NCBI RefSeq assembly: GCF_004379255.2
Contig: NC_056036.1
Coordinates: 43,053,576 to 43,117,575 of the forward strand
DNA: 64,000 bases
Direction: 5' to 3'
From: Salvia splendens
Taxonomy: Eukaryota > Streptophyta > Magnoliopsida > Lamiales > Lamiaceae
The notes under the pieces were generated by a model. That model ran no database searches, was not told the origin of the DNA, and worked only from the letters and a program-made list of their open reading frames with translations. Shown one piece after another: positions 1 through 10,231 of the stretch (the stretch's first letter is position 1; every line of letters starts with the position of its first letter). Position numbers and translations under genes: made by a program.

Positions 1-131
1 ATGTGATAGGATAACACACGTTGGAGTACACAAACACTTCACTATAGAGAAGTTCTATATAGACATAATGGTGTTGTAAGTATTCTTTTAGACGACCAAT
101 TGGCAAGATATTGACCAATATATTCAATTCT

Positions 132-463
132 AAGAGTTTGATCAAATTCAATCTTTTGCAATGGGCTCTATACGATGATGCCATTTAAAATGGACGAGGG
201 AGTAACTAATTAAGATGTGATGCATCAAACGTTTTAAAAATTAAACCAATAATTAATTCAGAAAAGTTTTTTTACCCTCATTTCTTCATATTCTCTTAAG
301 AGTTTGATCAAATTCAATCTTTTGCAATGGGCTCTATACGATGATGCCATTTAAAATGGACGAGGGAGTAACTAATTAAGATGTGATGCATCAAACGTTT
401 TAAAAATTAAACCAATAATTAATTCAGAAAAGTTTTTTTACCCTCATTTCTTCATATTCTCTT
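132..463. repeat. Perfect 166-bp tandem duplication
   Basis: Two adjacent copies (132-297 and 298-463) read identically to me. Each starts AAGAGTTTGATC and ends CTTCATATTCTCTT. No gene is visible in 1-900. The lack of divergence suggests a recent event or an assembly artefact. Confidence 0.93.
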
Positions 464-1786
464 GTTCAAAGTGAAACATTTCTTTTCAGCATGAATTTTA
501 TATATTTTTATCATGTAAAGTGCAGAGAAAATAAAATTGAGAAAATGGTATTTTAAATTTTAGTAATGTCACTTTGAACCGGATATCTAAAAAGAGAAAA
601 AGAAAAGGTATCACTTTAAATGAGACAATTAATGGTAGGCAGAGAGTATTAGATTTTTTCAGTTCAATCCCAACAATCTCAAAGCAATTTAATCTTGAGC
701 AACCGAACAGATATTAAACAATACGGAGGCAAAACAATCAATCTAACAAATGAACTTGTTTTCCCATTAGGAACCCACAAAAAACAGCTGGTGACAGCAT
801 GGGATCTATTTCTACAACACCAAGTAACTGTGAATCAAATCAAAGCAAGACAGCTACCCAATAGATTACTTTCACAGAGTAACACACGCCAACAGTGTTT
901 ACACTTACAGGAACTTCTTATCCTTCAATGGCCCTCTCGGAATTTCACTCAACACCTGGGAATGGAACACGGCGTACTGTTTCTCCAGCTCGGCCTCAGC
1001 TTTCTCCGCAAAAGCGTCCACCTGATCCTCGTATTTTTCATAGAGCAGAGGCACCGAGTGCAACACAACAAAACCTGTTTACATGGGGGGTGTTGTAAGT
1101 CTAGGGGGAAACTCGAATGTGGAAAAGGTGGCAATCGGCAATGTACTTACCGATGTAGAACAAGGTGAGGAAGTTGAGGCAGCTTCCTAGTACAGAAAGA
1201 ACCCATAGTCCAGCATTCACCTGAAAGCACACGACAAAGATTAAGTTGTTAGATGTGAATTAAAAATCCAATCACTCGAACAATCCAGAAACGAATTAGG
1301 GACTGATAAGATTAACATACTGCAAGGAAGCTCTTCACATCTTTCCCTGATGCAATCTCACGGAGGGTGGCAAGAGTGAAATTGATTTCACTCCGGAAGG
1401 CAGAAGCTATATCACGAACAATATCCTCGGGGATACCAACTTCAGGGATCCTAGGACGAGATCTGAAAAGCATGACATAGGATGTAATCATGTAAGATGT
1501 CTGTTCTAGTAGAAACCAAAAGAGGAGAGCTTGTAGTGATAAGCGTTCTTGTTGATAAAAGAGGATGCATTTGACCACAGAAAAACGATTGCTAGACCAA
1601 AGATCAGGATATGGCACACTAGCGCTAACAAATGGTATTCGAGCAATTCAAAAAGCACCCAAATCAGTGTCGCAACACCAAGCACGCCAGCTGATACTTT
1701 CTTGTTCCTCCATAGCAAAATATCAGCATCTGCAAGAGGAGGAAACAATATGTTGGATTGGCATCAAAACTTCATATCAGTCAAAT

Positions 1787-2090
1787 CAGTGTTGTTAGGG
1801 TCGCGGGGCGCATCGGGTCGATGAGGTGAAAATTCGGGTCGCGGGTCGACGGGGTCGAGAGACCCACAAAGCTAGGTTAATTTTTTTGCCTTTTAATATT
1901 AAATAAAATAAATATATTGCTCTAATGTTTATAATATATCAAATAATATAAATGTAGATACAATTCATGTGAATATAGATAAAATGGAAAATAGAAATGA
2001 TCAAAATATCAAAACAATTCATAAGTCATAACACAATAAATAATTGAAACAATTGTCTTAAATTAATATCTTTTAGAGACTTTAGATAAC

Positions 2091-2129
<39 letters not shown>

Positions 2130-2842
2130 TGAAAATCAATAAATCTCCACTCATATTCAAAAAATCATAAATTACAAATTAAAACCTAAATTTATAACTA
2201 TTTAGATGCAAAATTAATAAATTTAATTATAATTCTCAAATTAATATAGTAATTTATAAAATGCAATTTTAAATTAAACAAATAGATAAGGCGCAGCTGC
2301 AATTCTCTAAGAAATTAGTTATATAGTTAAATAAAAATGAACATATATTTAATTTAATTAGAACATCACAATATATTTAATTAGATTTGAATGTAATTTT
2401 GATTGGTAATTAAAGGTATTTTTTTATTTAAATAGGAACTAATCATATTTAAAGAATAGAGAATCTTGACAACCAATATTAATACTAATATTAAAAATGA
2501 AGGTGGAAGAAAATGATTATTAACTTTTATAGGTCCTAGAAGCCCTAGCTATAGCTTCTGCCTACTTTACTTTTAAAATTTCTTGTCTCGGTAACCCCCC
2601 TTCTTCTCTCTTCATTCCCATCCCTTCTTCTCTCTTCATTCTCTAAGAGTCACAGACCCATTTCTGAGCAGCCATGGCCGAGGATCTTCTTCTTCCAGTC
2701 GCTCGCCCCAGCCGCTCGACCCAGCCGCCTCAGCCGCCCCGACGGCGACCCCTGAATCTCGACCCACCCACCCACAATGGGGCGACGTCGGTCTCGACCC
2801 TTGCGACCCAAGCGCTCTCGGGGCGCGATTTTAACAACACTG
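1787..2842. mobile_element. Non-autonomous hAT transposon in reticulon intron 1
   Basis: The ends are inverted: CAGTGTTGTTAGGGTCGCG on the left, and CAGTGTTGTTAAAATCGCG on the right read on the minus strand. The element is flanked by a perfect 8-bp direct repeat AGTCAAAT (1779-1786 and 2843-2850). An 8-bp target duplication and CAGTG-type ends are diagnostic of hAT elements. Subterminal regions are rich in GGGTCG/CGACCC motifs, as is usual for transposase binding sites in this family. The interior is AT-rich with an (AAT)n run near 2090-2125 and no transposase. An open frame at 2674-2931 crosses the right end and is probably fortuitous. Confidence 0.92.
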
Positions 2843-2870
2843 AGTCAAATACTGACTTATTTACAAAAAA

Positions 2871-3312
2871 TGCAATCAAAAGGATATCCGACGGGCACAC
2901 AGCAAATTCACTAACTACTAATAGGATTTAACTGAATATTTTACCCAAAAAGATACTCCAAAGAAATACAAACATGAAATGTACATCATTTTTCCATTTG
3001 AACAACCTAATGGCACAGAAAAGAGAATCACTGTTCCTTTCATCTAACATATAGATTGATTTTAGCTCGACTTATTTCATATGTTCCACAACGAATGCAA
3101 CCAAAAGGATATCCGACAGGCGCACAGCAAACAGCAAACCGACTATCTACTAATATTATTTAATTGAATTTTTTCCCAAAAAGGGTACAAGGAAATACAA
3201 AGATGTAATGTACATCAATTTTCCCATTCGAACAACCTAATGGCAGCGAAAAAAGAATCGATGATGTTGCTTTAATCCAACATATAGTTGGATCTTAGCT
3301 CAAAGGAATGCT
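2871..3312. repeat. Diverged tandem duplication, period about 225 bp, in reticulon intron 1
   Basis: The block beginning TGCAATCAAAAGGATATCCG at 2871 recurs as TGCAACCAAAAGGATATCCG at 3096, followed in both by AACAACCTAATGGCA and a similar tail. It adjoins the hAT insertion but lies outside its target duplication, so it belongs to the intron rather than to the element. Confidence 0.8.
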
Positions 3313-4356
3313 ATACATATTCCACTCAGCATAAGACAAATAGATTCACTTATTCAACCAGTGTGAAGTTGATAACATTGCATATTTACAAACAAATTCC
3401 TCATATGAATATAAACAGAACAACAAACTAAACAAATTAATCAAATAAAAGCTAGTAGCAAATCTAGAATCAAAGGCAATCCCTACAAGAATAAGCTAAA
3501 CAGAAGGAACTACAGCAGAGTGAATGAATACAGAAAACATAACATCCATCTTCTCTCGCTACCAAACTCAGTAACAAATTAATCTTATTCATATTCACAA
3601 GCAAATTAACCATCACTCAATAGTGATAAAACCTAAACACTCCTCTGCAAAACCACAAACAAAGTTCATTTCAAAACTCCGAGTTTCGATACTAGTAACA
3701 AATTTCAGATATACCGCACGCATCCATATAGAGCAGCGAGAGAGTAATAAAAAACGATTTTAAAATTTCATAATGCAATGCCATACGTTTTCCACCGCCT
3801 AGAACTTTGTTAATGGACTTTTCGCGGCCGAATAGGCGGTAATCTTGGACTTGACGGCGGAGGCGGCCGATTTAATGCCGTCGTCGCCGTCCGCATCCGA
3901 GGACGACGAATCAGAGCCGTGCAATTTCTCTGTGACATTTTCGATCAGAGATTCGGACTCGTGGTTCTCATGCTCGACGGCGTGATCGGCCATGGATTCC
4001 AAATTCCGATCTCAGTCGCCGCCTTGCGTTGGTATGGTTTCAAATTTTCAGACTTTTCACGAGATTATGTTTTCGTGATTTATTGCTGATGAAAGACTAT
4101 TTAGCAATATTTTCAGATTTCAAAAACACAATATTTGAAATAATGGTAATCGCAATAAATTGCACTTACTAGGAGTATTATTTTGTGGTAAACTAAAATG
4201 ATATGCACTAGATTTGGAAGATAATTAAATAATGACAATAAATAGTTAAACTTGAGAGAAAGTAATGTAAGAGAAAAAAAAATTTGTAGAAAAGACTCTT
4301 ATCTACGTTAATGTCTCTCTTACGTCACTTTATCTCGACTTTAACTATTTATTATA

Positions 4357-4580
4357 CTCCCTCCGTCCGCGAATAGATGTCATGTTTTTCCATTTTAGTC
4401 CGTCTGAGAATAGGAGTCCTGATTCACTTTTACCATAAATGGTAACATGGTCTCACCTTCTAGTAACTCATTTCAATCACATTTCATTTCAAACTAATAT
4501 ATACAAGTGGGACCTCTATTCCACTAACTTTTTCCCACCCAATTTTCTTACCATTTCTTAAAATCTGTGCCGCCGAAGTA
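4357..4580. mobile_element. Stowaway-type MITE, right end eroded
   Basis: It begins CTCCCTCCGTCCGCGAATAG directly after TA, as Tc1/mariner-derived Stowaway MITEs do. The interior is of the usual type (ATAGGAGTCC, GTGGGACC). The matching right inverted end is degraded near GTGCCGCCGAAGTA. It lies upstream of the reticulon pseudogene; the rest of 4003-5091 holds nothing I can recognise. Confidence 0.6.
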
Positions 4581-5091
4581 TAGATTATCAAAGTATATTC
4601 CAAAAATCACAATATGCCTAAGCGTGTAGAGTAGAATAGAAAGGCTAAATTAAAGGTGCCTACTGTAATTCATAACCAGCCCATTCAATGTATTCACTAT
4701 TCAAAATTATATTTAATGGGATCTCTAATCTTATTAATGCCCCATTAATGATCATCACTTTTGATATATTGGTAGTTAATTATTTGGGTCGGTGCACCTA
4801 TTTGCATGGCTACATTGCTACCATAGGATTAATAGGCTGCTGTTATCACTTTATTACTACTCCTACTTGATAGTTGAGATGAGATCCATACCTAAGTAAA
4901 TTTAATTATGTTTATTATAGAAGAGAGTTTTGCGACGATAAAGACCTAATACAAAATTTTGTTTCTTAACTTTTACATTATTTATTTATTGCTAATTACT
5001 TTATCATTATTTATAAAAAAAAACACATTACTCATGCAACCCGTGAGTATATTATGCACGTAGGTCACGCATAGAGTGCTTTTACACTTAG

Positions 5092-6468
5092 TTACGCGAA
5101 AACACCGAGCCCTTTATTATTCTCATGCAACTCACGAGCACGCTCGACCCGAGCCACCGCCGCATTTATGAACTCGTCCAACGCCACCACCGACGATCCA
5201 CCCTCCCCCACTGCGGCCGCCGCCGCGGCTCTCAATTCCGCCACCCTCCGCCCGATCTCCTCCCCCCTCCTCGACTCCATCAGCTCCCTAACCCTCTCCT
5301 CCACCTCCCCCGCCGTCACGAACCCCTCCGGCCCTAACTCCACCGCCACCGCCACCTTCATTTCCTCCACCATGAAAACCCGGTTCATCCTCTGCTCCGC
5401 GTACAACGGCCAGCCGATCATCGGCACGCCAAACGACACCGCCTCGAGCACCGAGCTCTGCCCGCAGTGCGTCACGAACCCCCCCACCGAGCTGTGACTC
5501 AGCACCGCCTTCTGCGGCGCCCATGACTTCAGCACTCTCCCCCTTTCTCCCATCCTCTCCACGAAACCCTCCGGCAGCACCGATTCCAGATCCTCCGATT
5601 CCGATCCCGAGCTCCGCAGCACCCACACGAATCTGTAGCCGGAATTCTCCAATCCAATTGCGATCTCCCTCGATTGCTCTCCCGAAAACGCGCCTCTTCT
5701 CCCGAAACAGAGGAAAATCACGCTCTTACTCGGCTGCGAATCGAGCCACCGGAGGCATTCGTCAACGGCGTCGTTTCTAATTCTCACACCAATCAACGGC
5801 CCGATCGCGTAGATCGGCGTCGTGCAGAGATTGTTCCTCAGCGCTTCAAGCGCCCTCACCTCGAGCGCGTACAAAGTGTTGACGACGACTCCGGCCGATT
5901 TCTCAATATTCTTCGCCGTGTCCATCAAGTGTTTGTAACTAAGACTCTGAGGGAAATGCAGCATCTCCGGCAGATCCGACTCCGGAATCACCGGGCAGCC
6001 GGGGATCTCTACGGAACCACCCAATTTTCCGTCGGTTTTGTCGTGAAATTGCGGCCAGTATATCAAAGCGCAGAGGGCGGACGCGCCGGTGGTGTTGCAG
6101 AAGTAAACCGGAATGCTTAAACTCTCGCAAATTTCAAACGCGTAATTGCAGAAGAAATCGAGGACGACAGCTCTGATGTTTGATTTTAGCGAGATTTGAG
6201 CTAGGGCTTGTCGAAAATTAGGGTTGTTGAGGCGAGAGGTTTCGAAGAAGAGCTCGATTGGGGTGAATTTGGCGGGGAGATCGGGGGAGGGGAGGCGGAG
6301 GAAGGTGACGGAAGAAGCAGCGGGGATGGGAGGCGCGGCGGTGGAGAGGACGACGACGGAGATGGAAGGGTGGTGCTTGGCGATGAAGAGAGCGAGGCAT
6401 GTGAGGGAATTGAGGTGCTCTGGTGTGGAGTAAAGCACGATCGTTTCTTCCATTTCTCTTCTTTTCAA
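5092..6468 (-). CDS. UGT88-family glycosyltransferase (UGT88D-like)
   Basis: Single-exon family-1 UDP-sugar glycosyltransferase, 458 residues from the first Met. The second Met (6453, residue 6) fits the family's usual METIVLY-like start better. The catalytic His is in STPEHLNS (residue 18) and the C-terminal PSPG box starts at WAPQKAVLSH and runs through the GWPLYAEQRMNR segment. The CFGRRGAFSGEQ segment and the overall length fit UGT88 enzymes. In Lamiales, UGT88D members glucuronidate flavones at the 7-OH, a cytosolic step in specialised metabolism. The residue after HCG in the PSPG box, which helps choose the sugar donor, is Gln here (residue 337, codon CAG at 5458-5460). Most UGTs have Trp there, and UGT88D glucuronosyltransferases have Arg. 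The gene is strongly GC-rich compared with its surroundings. Family call is firm; substrate and donor are inferred. Confidence 0.9.
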   Translation of the reverse strand: MKRREMEETIVLYSTPEHLNSLTCLALFIAKHHPSISVVVLSTAAPPIPAASSVTFLRLPSPDLPAKFTPIELFFETSRLNNPNFRQALAQISLKSNIRAVVLDFFCNYAFEICESLSIPVYFCNTTGASALCALIYWPQFHDKTDGKLGGSVEIPGCPVIPESDLPEMLHFPQSLSYKHLMDTAKNIEKSAGVVVNTLYALEVRALEALRNNLCTTPIYAIGPLIGVRIRNDAVDECLRWLDSQPSKSVIFLCFGRRGAFSGEQSREIAIGLENSGYRFVWVLRSSGSESEDLESVLPEGFVERMGERGRVLKSWAPQKAVLSHSSVGGFVTHCGQSSVLEAVSFGVPMIGWPLYAEQRMNRVFMVEEMKVAVAVELGPEGFVTAGEVEERVRELMESRRGEEIGRRVAELRAAAAAAVGEGGSSVVALDEFINAAVARVERARELHENNKGLGVFA

Positions 6469-6822
6469 CCTTCGTTTTCAATATAGGAGTAGTATGTACA
6501 TATAGGAAGAGAAGAGAATTATATGCAACCGTGAGAATTAATTCGTTCATTGCTTCTCTCTCCTTAAATCACGACACTTGCGTGCTTCTCATAATCAATT
6601 TATTTCTCATTAAATTTTTCATAAGAACATTTTCTATTTTCATACGAACATTTTTCTCATCTCTCACTTTCCATACGAATATTTCGATCATCTCTCACAA
6701 ACAAAAATGATCGAAATATTCTATTTTTTTAATTCGTATTGTAATGTATTAATTTTAAATGAAATGAAAGTTTTTTCCAATTTTTGTAGTTTTTAAAATA
6801 TTCAAATAAAGAAAATGTTTAG

Positions 6823-6925
6823 GACAGCTTACAGGGTGCCCCACTGCAGGTTGAAGGGTAGGAGGATAAAATGATGATGTAGCGGTGCATAGGACGCCCT
6901 ATAGGGCGCCCCATTGCTAATGCCC
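6823..6925. mobile_element. PIF/Harbinger-like MITE remnant
   Basis: A short GC-rich patch has GGTGCCCCACTGCAGG at its left and GGGCGCCCCATTGCTAATGC at its right. The right edge resembles the GGGCATTAGCAATGG-type ends of plant PIF/Harbinger MITEs and the subterminal motif at 56501-56540 of this window. It is only a fragment. The surrounding 6469-7367 is AT-rich with no other gene. Confidence 0.45.
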
Positions 6926-7078
6926 TAATCTCAATTTTGGTGATCCCCGAATGATTTATGACTTGCTTCTTTCTCGTCAATTATTTTCCAACATCAGTAA
7001 TTTCTCCCTTATTTTTTGATAGGAAAAGGGGTGACAAGAAGTAATGTAAACAAAAATAAATTTTTTTATATTATAATA

Positions 7079-7262
7079 CTCCATCCGTTCCCTCATAATT
7101 GAATTGAAACTTTTCGGAGTTTAAGAAATGAAGGTTGAATATATTAAATAAATAATAAAAAAGTAAGAGAGAATAAAGTAGAAAGTGAATAAAGTAGAAA
7201 ATGAATAAAATTAAATAAGAGAGAGCAAAGTAAGAAATAGAAAAAAGTTACTAAATTTAGGA
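7079..7262. mobile_element. Stowaway-type MITE remnant
   Basis: It starts CTCCATCCGTTCCCTCATAA after TA and has an A-rich interior with repeated AATAAAGTAGAAA blocks, as in the other CTCCCTCCGT MITEs here. No clean right end is visible. Confidence 0.5.
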
Positions 7263-8129
7263 CTGGTTGAATTCGATACAAATTCAAAATCTATGATATA
7301 ATTACAATTTAATTAAATTTAAACTTAATTTACAAAAAAATACTAAAGGGTTTGTATTTAATTTATAACTAGTATCACGCCCGTGCTATGCACGGCTTAT
7401 TTTATTTTCTTCAAATTACGAAATATATTTTTGAGTTAAGGAATAATATTACTATATAGATTTAAAATTATAAATGAATTAATAATGATAAGATATCCAC
7501 AACAAATAACTTCTTACATATAATAAGATTTTAAAATAGGTTCAATGTCAATAATATAGCTAGAATATCTTCAACCATTTACATAAAATCTAAACTTATT
7601 TAATTGTAAATATGCAGATCTAATTTTTGTATACAATTTGTAAAATTATGGAAAATCTCATAAACTAAGGTAAATCAATATAGCACGAAATTGTTCCTTG
7701 TGCATTAAATCCAAATTGTCGTGGAAAATTCTTCAAATGAAATTAAAAATAGTTCCAACACATGTGTGCTCCTAAATAATCCATTGATACTGGCAAATGA
7801 TGGATATTGGCCCTTATTGAAGATGTAATTTTTATCATTTAGTTGTAGTTAACAATTTAAATATGAGTTAGCAATGTAACACACCCCTGTAATAGACATA
7901 GCAACAATGTAGTCTTGTAAAAAATAATGAAAATTGATTAAATTCACAAATAATATCATGCATAAACGTTGTTTGTGATAATAAACCTAAAGTTGAAGTA
8001 AAGTATGTACGTATATCAATTTTAGAAAGATTAGAATTATAATAAAACAAATTATTAATGTAAAACAACATTGACGTAGACATATAAAAAGTAAGTTTAT
8101 TAATATAATAATTATCCACTATTAGAGAT

Positions 8130-8329
8130 AGAAATTATAAATTATCGAGCTTCATTCATTGCAATATAGTGATCCTATACACTAAAAACCCAAACCTCGA
8201 AACCTAAATCCTAAACTCTTAACTTTAGTAGAAATTATAAATTATTGAGCTTCATTTCATTGCAATATAGTGATCCTATACACTAAAAACCCAAACCTCG
8301 AAACCTAAATCCTAAACCCTTAACTTTAA
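8130..8329. repeat. Two 100-bp tandem copies
   Basis: Copies at 8130-8229 and 8230-8329 both start AGAAATTATAAATTAT and both carry CCCAAACCTCGAAACCTAAA. They differ by a few substitutions and a one-base indel. The unit contains CCTAAA-like, telomere-resembling motifs but is not a telomeric array. Confidence 0.85.
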
Positions 8330-8716
8330 AATATACTCATCATGACCAACAAATGAGCCAAATATCAATAAAATTTTGCCTCCGTCACAATTCAATTTTA
8401 CTTTGTTGATCACTTATTCTATTTTGGGGGTTTTAGATCTGTATTCGATTTCTTACGCTGGGTTGACCTACTTGATAATCCTTACTGATAGTGGAGGTTT
8501 TTTTTATCTTAATCTTGTCTGTAAATCTGTTTATATACTCATATCAAGAAAGTATTAAATTATTTATATCTATTTTATGATTAGTCAATATCTACAATAT
8601 CAAAAACTTAATAAAATTTAAATTTAAATTTAAATGAATGATATTTGAAGTGTATTGGCGTATTCCATTGTAAATAATTTTCTTTTATATAATACTTGTA
8701 GATATAATTTTATAAT

Positions 8717-9001
8717 TCAATCACTAATAATATAACGGTAATTCACGATCATGACTAAAAAATTGAAATAATTTTTTTTGCGTTCAATTTGACCAATTTC
8801 GAGCATTGGGAGATATCCCTCCATAACTATATAGTCTATATAGTATAGACTCATTCCCATAAATCTCTCATTTTCTGTAATTGCCATGTCTAGAACTGTA
8901 TTTCCAAGAGAAATCATTCTTCCTTCCCCACGATATACCACAATTTGTGTCACGAGTTTCGCTCCCTCCAAGCCTATCAACTCAATCCCACCCATCTCCA
9001 T
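8717..9001 (-). CDS. Unrecognised coding-like fragment inside the Helitron
   Basis: A 94-codon open frame contains GLEGAKLVTQIVVYRGEGR and later SLYYIDYIVMEGYLPMLEIG. The composition looks protein-like for about 75 residues and then becomes AT-rich intergenic sequence. I do not recognise the family. It lies on the same strand as the host Helitron, as captured gene pieces often do. It could be chance. Confidence 0.3.
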   Translation of the reverse strand: MEMGGIELIGLEGAKLVTQIVVYRGEGRMISLGNTVLDMAITENERFMGMSLYYIDYIVMEGYLPMLEIGQIERKKNYFNFLVMIVNYRYIISD

Positions 9002-9197
9002 AATGATTTAAATTGGTACTCGGATGGTAAATGCAAAGACTTCAATGCGTAAAAATAACATATTTTCTAGATATCTACATAAATAATTAAATATTAAATA
9101 TATAACTGATTCAATACGTACCCCTTTTGTAATTAAAATAAATTTAACATACCATTTGGCTTGTAACTTTTATTTTTAGGATTGTTATATTATGGAG

Positions 9198-9199
<2 letters not shown>

Positions 9200-9230
<31 letters not shown>

Positions 9231-9245
9231 TATTATTATTATTAT
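9200..9245. repeat. (AAT)n/(ATT)n inverted microsatellite
   Basis: A run of about nine AAT units is followed at once by ATT units, forming a near-perfect palindrome able to fold as a hairpin. It lies inside the Helitron candidate. Confidence 0.9.
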
Positions 9246-9517
9246 TTTAAATAATTTTTTAAATTCATAATATATCATGTACTAATATATCTAAGTTAAG
9301 CCAATTAAATAAATTAATTCATAAAAGATAATTTCTTAAATGGAGTAACACAATTCAATAAATTAAACTCATAAATTATTTGTAATCAAATTTATTTATT
9401 AAAACAATTAAAAAGTAATCATCTATCTAGTCTAGACTATTCAATAAAAATAATTGGAGCAACATAAAAAGACCATTACTAAGATATAAATTTATTAGGT
9501 TAAAGAATATCCCTAAA

Positions 9518-9756
9518 TCAATACGCCTCTATTTTGTCTCTCTCCCAACCTCCACTTCGATCTATCACTATGCTCCACGCCGCCGCACAAACAAAATTCA
9601 TCTTTCCGATTTGCATCACCTCTTCTTCAAAAGATATCGCTGACCATTTCTCATCGGAGAAAGAGAACGCATCGCCTTTCGGCTCGACGACCGCCACAGC
9701 GAAATCGAGATCACCATCTCCAGCATATTTTAGCAGACTTGGCTTTTCCTCCCATT
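9518..9756 (-). CDS. Unrecognised coding-like fragment inside the Helitron
   Basis: A minus-strand frame, open to a TGA at 9518-9520, contains YAGDGDLDFAVAVVEPKG, then FSFSDEKWSAISFEEE, then WSIVIDRSGGWERDK. It is GC-richer than its surroundings and is interrupted upstream by a TAA. The balanced composition suggests a true exon piece of an unknown gene, possibly captured with the fragment at 8717-9001. No family was recognised. Confidence 0.35.
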
Positions 9757-10142
9757 AAAACGGCACCGCCACATGCGTCGTAGAGTAATTTTGATACAAG
9801 AATTGTTTTGGGAAGAGTATTTATAGAGAGTTGCATGCATTGTTTCATGCTAAGAGTCTCTTTAATTCAAATGACTCCTCACTTTTCGTATTCCTATAGA
9901 AATTTCACATTTCTATATTAATCCCATTAATGAGTGTTGATTGAAAACAAAAAGGAAATTTAATGTACTATTAAATAGCGAGAAACCAAATTCATAGTGA
10001 TTAATCAGTTTTGAAACAACCGGGCGGTACAATGTAGTTAATACTATATATTAAAAAAATAATTTTAATTGAATTATATTTTTATTTTTAGGATGACAGT
10101 TTTGTAAATATCTTCAAAACTCCCCTTTTACAGATGTATAGA

Positions 10143-10231
10143 TAACAGTTTTAATTAAATTGTAATTTTTTTTAATTAAAATGGCATTTCTGTAAATATC
10201 TCTAAAACTCCCCTTTACATGTATAAAAGAA
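10143..10231 (-). mobile_element. Second Helitron-like 5' end
   Basis: Just outside the Helitron candidate lies a diverged second copy of its 5' end. On the minus strand, TATACATGTAAAGGGGAGTT is followed by AGATATTTACAGAAATG, matching the Helitron's own TCTATACATCTGTAAAAGG followed by GATATTTACAAAACTG. It may be a duplicated end or a truncated sister element. The remaining 10232-12613 holds no gene apart from one MITE. Confidence 0.5.

Larger units (their letters stand above)
905..4002 (-). pseudogene. Reticulon-like (RTNLB) gene, probably a pseudogene
   Basis: Reticulon-like B proteins are ER membrane hairpin proteins that curve tubules. Exons by eye: 3787-4002 (acidic N-terminus, Met at 4002 or 3993), about 1540-1729, 1321-1462, 1151-1220 and 905-1074. 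Visible reticulon blocks are [54 protein letters not shown] and YEKYEDQVD, ending in a [15 protein letters not shown] tail. Two lesions are seen. First, exon 1 reads AAGATTACCGCC where the family's KIYRLFGRE block needs one more T, and this shifts the frame to an early stop; the block is readable in the +1 frame. Second, no GT donor in the right phase follows FINK at the end of exon 2, where the sequence continues AAGAACGCTTAT. Intron 1 (about 2.06 kb) carries a hAT insertion. A sequencing error could explain the frameshift alone, but both lesions together favour a pseudogene. Confidence 0.8.
7368..10142 (-). mobile_element. Candidate non-autonomous Helitron
   Basis: Read on the minus strand, the 5' end is TCTATACATCTGTAAAAGG preceded by A. 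The 3' end is a GC-rich hairpin (CCGTGC-ATA-GCACGG) followed by GCGTGATACTAGT and then T. This fits Helitron rules: a 5' TC, a 3' hairpin plus CTRRT (here CTAGT), and insertion between A and T with no target duplication. Length is 2775 bp. There is no Rep/helicase gene. The interior carries two minus-strand coding-like stretches (8717-9001 and 9518-9756), a 100-bp tandem repeat and an AT microsatellite. Ends were matched by eye only. Confidence 0.65.

Noticed and set aside
695..1168. A 157-codon plus-strand frame
   Set aside because: It is antisense to reticulon exons 4 and 5, which carry clear family motifs.
2674..2931. An 85-codon frame inside the hAT element
   Set aside because: It crosses the element's right end into host intron and is Pro/Arg-rich from CGACCC repeats.
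5125..6130. Several open frames on both strands overlapping the UGT gene
   Set aside because: They are antisense or shifted frames of a GC-rich gene with low-complexity Arg/Pro/Ser content; only the minus-strand 458-residue frame has family motifs.
8129..8332. Possible interstitial telomere repeat (CCTAAA-like)
   Set aside because: Only a few imperfect CCTAAA/CCCTAA motifs occur within a 100-bp tandem unit; it is not a telomeric array.
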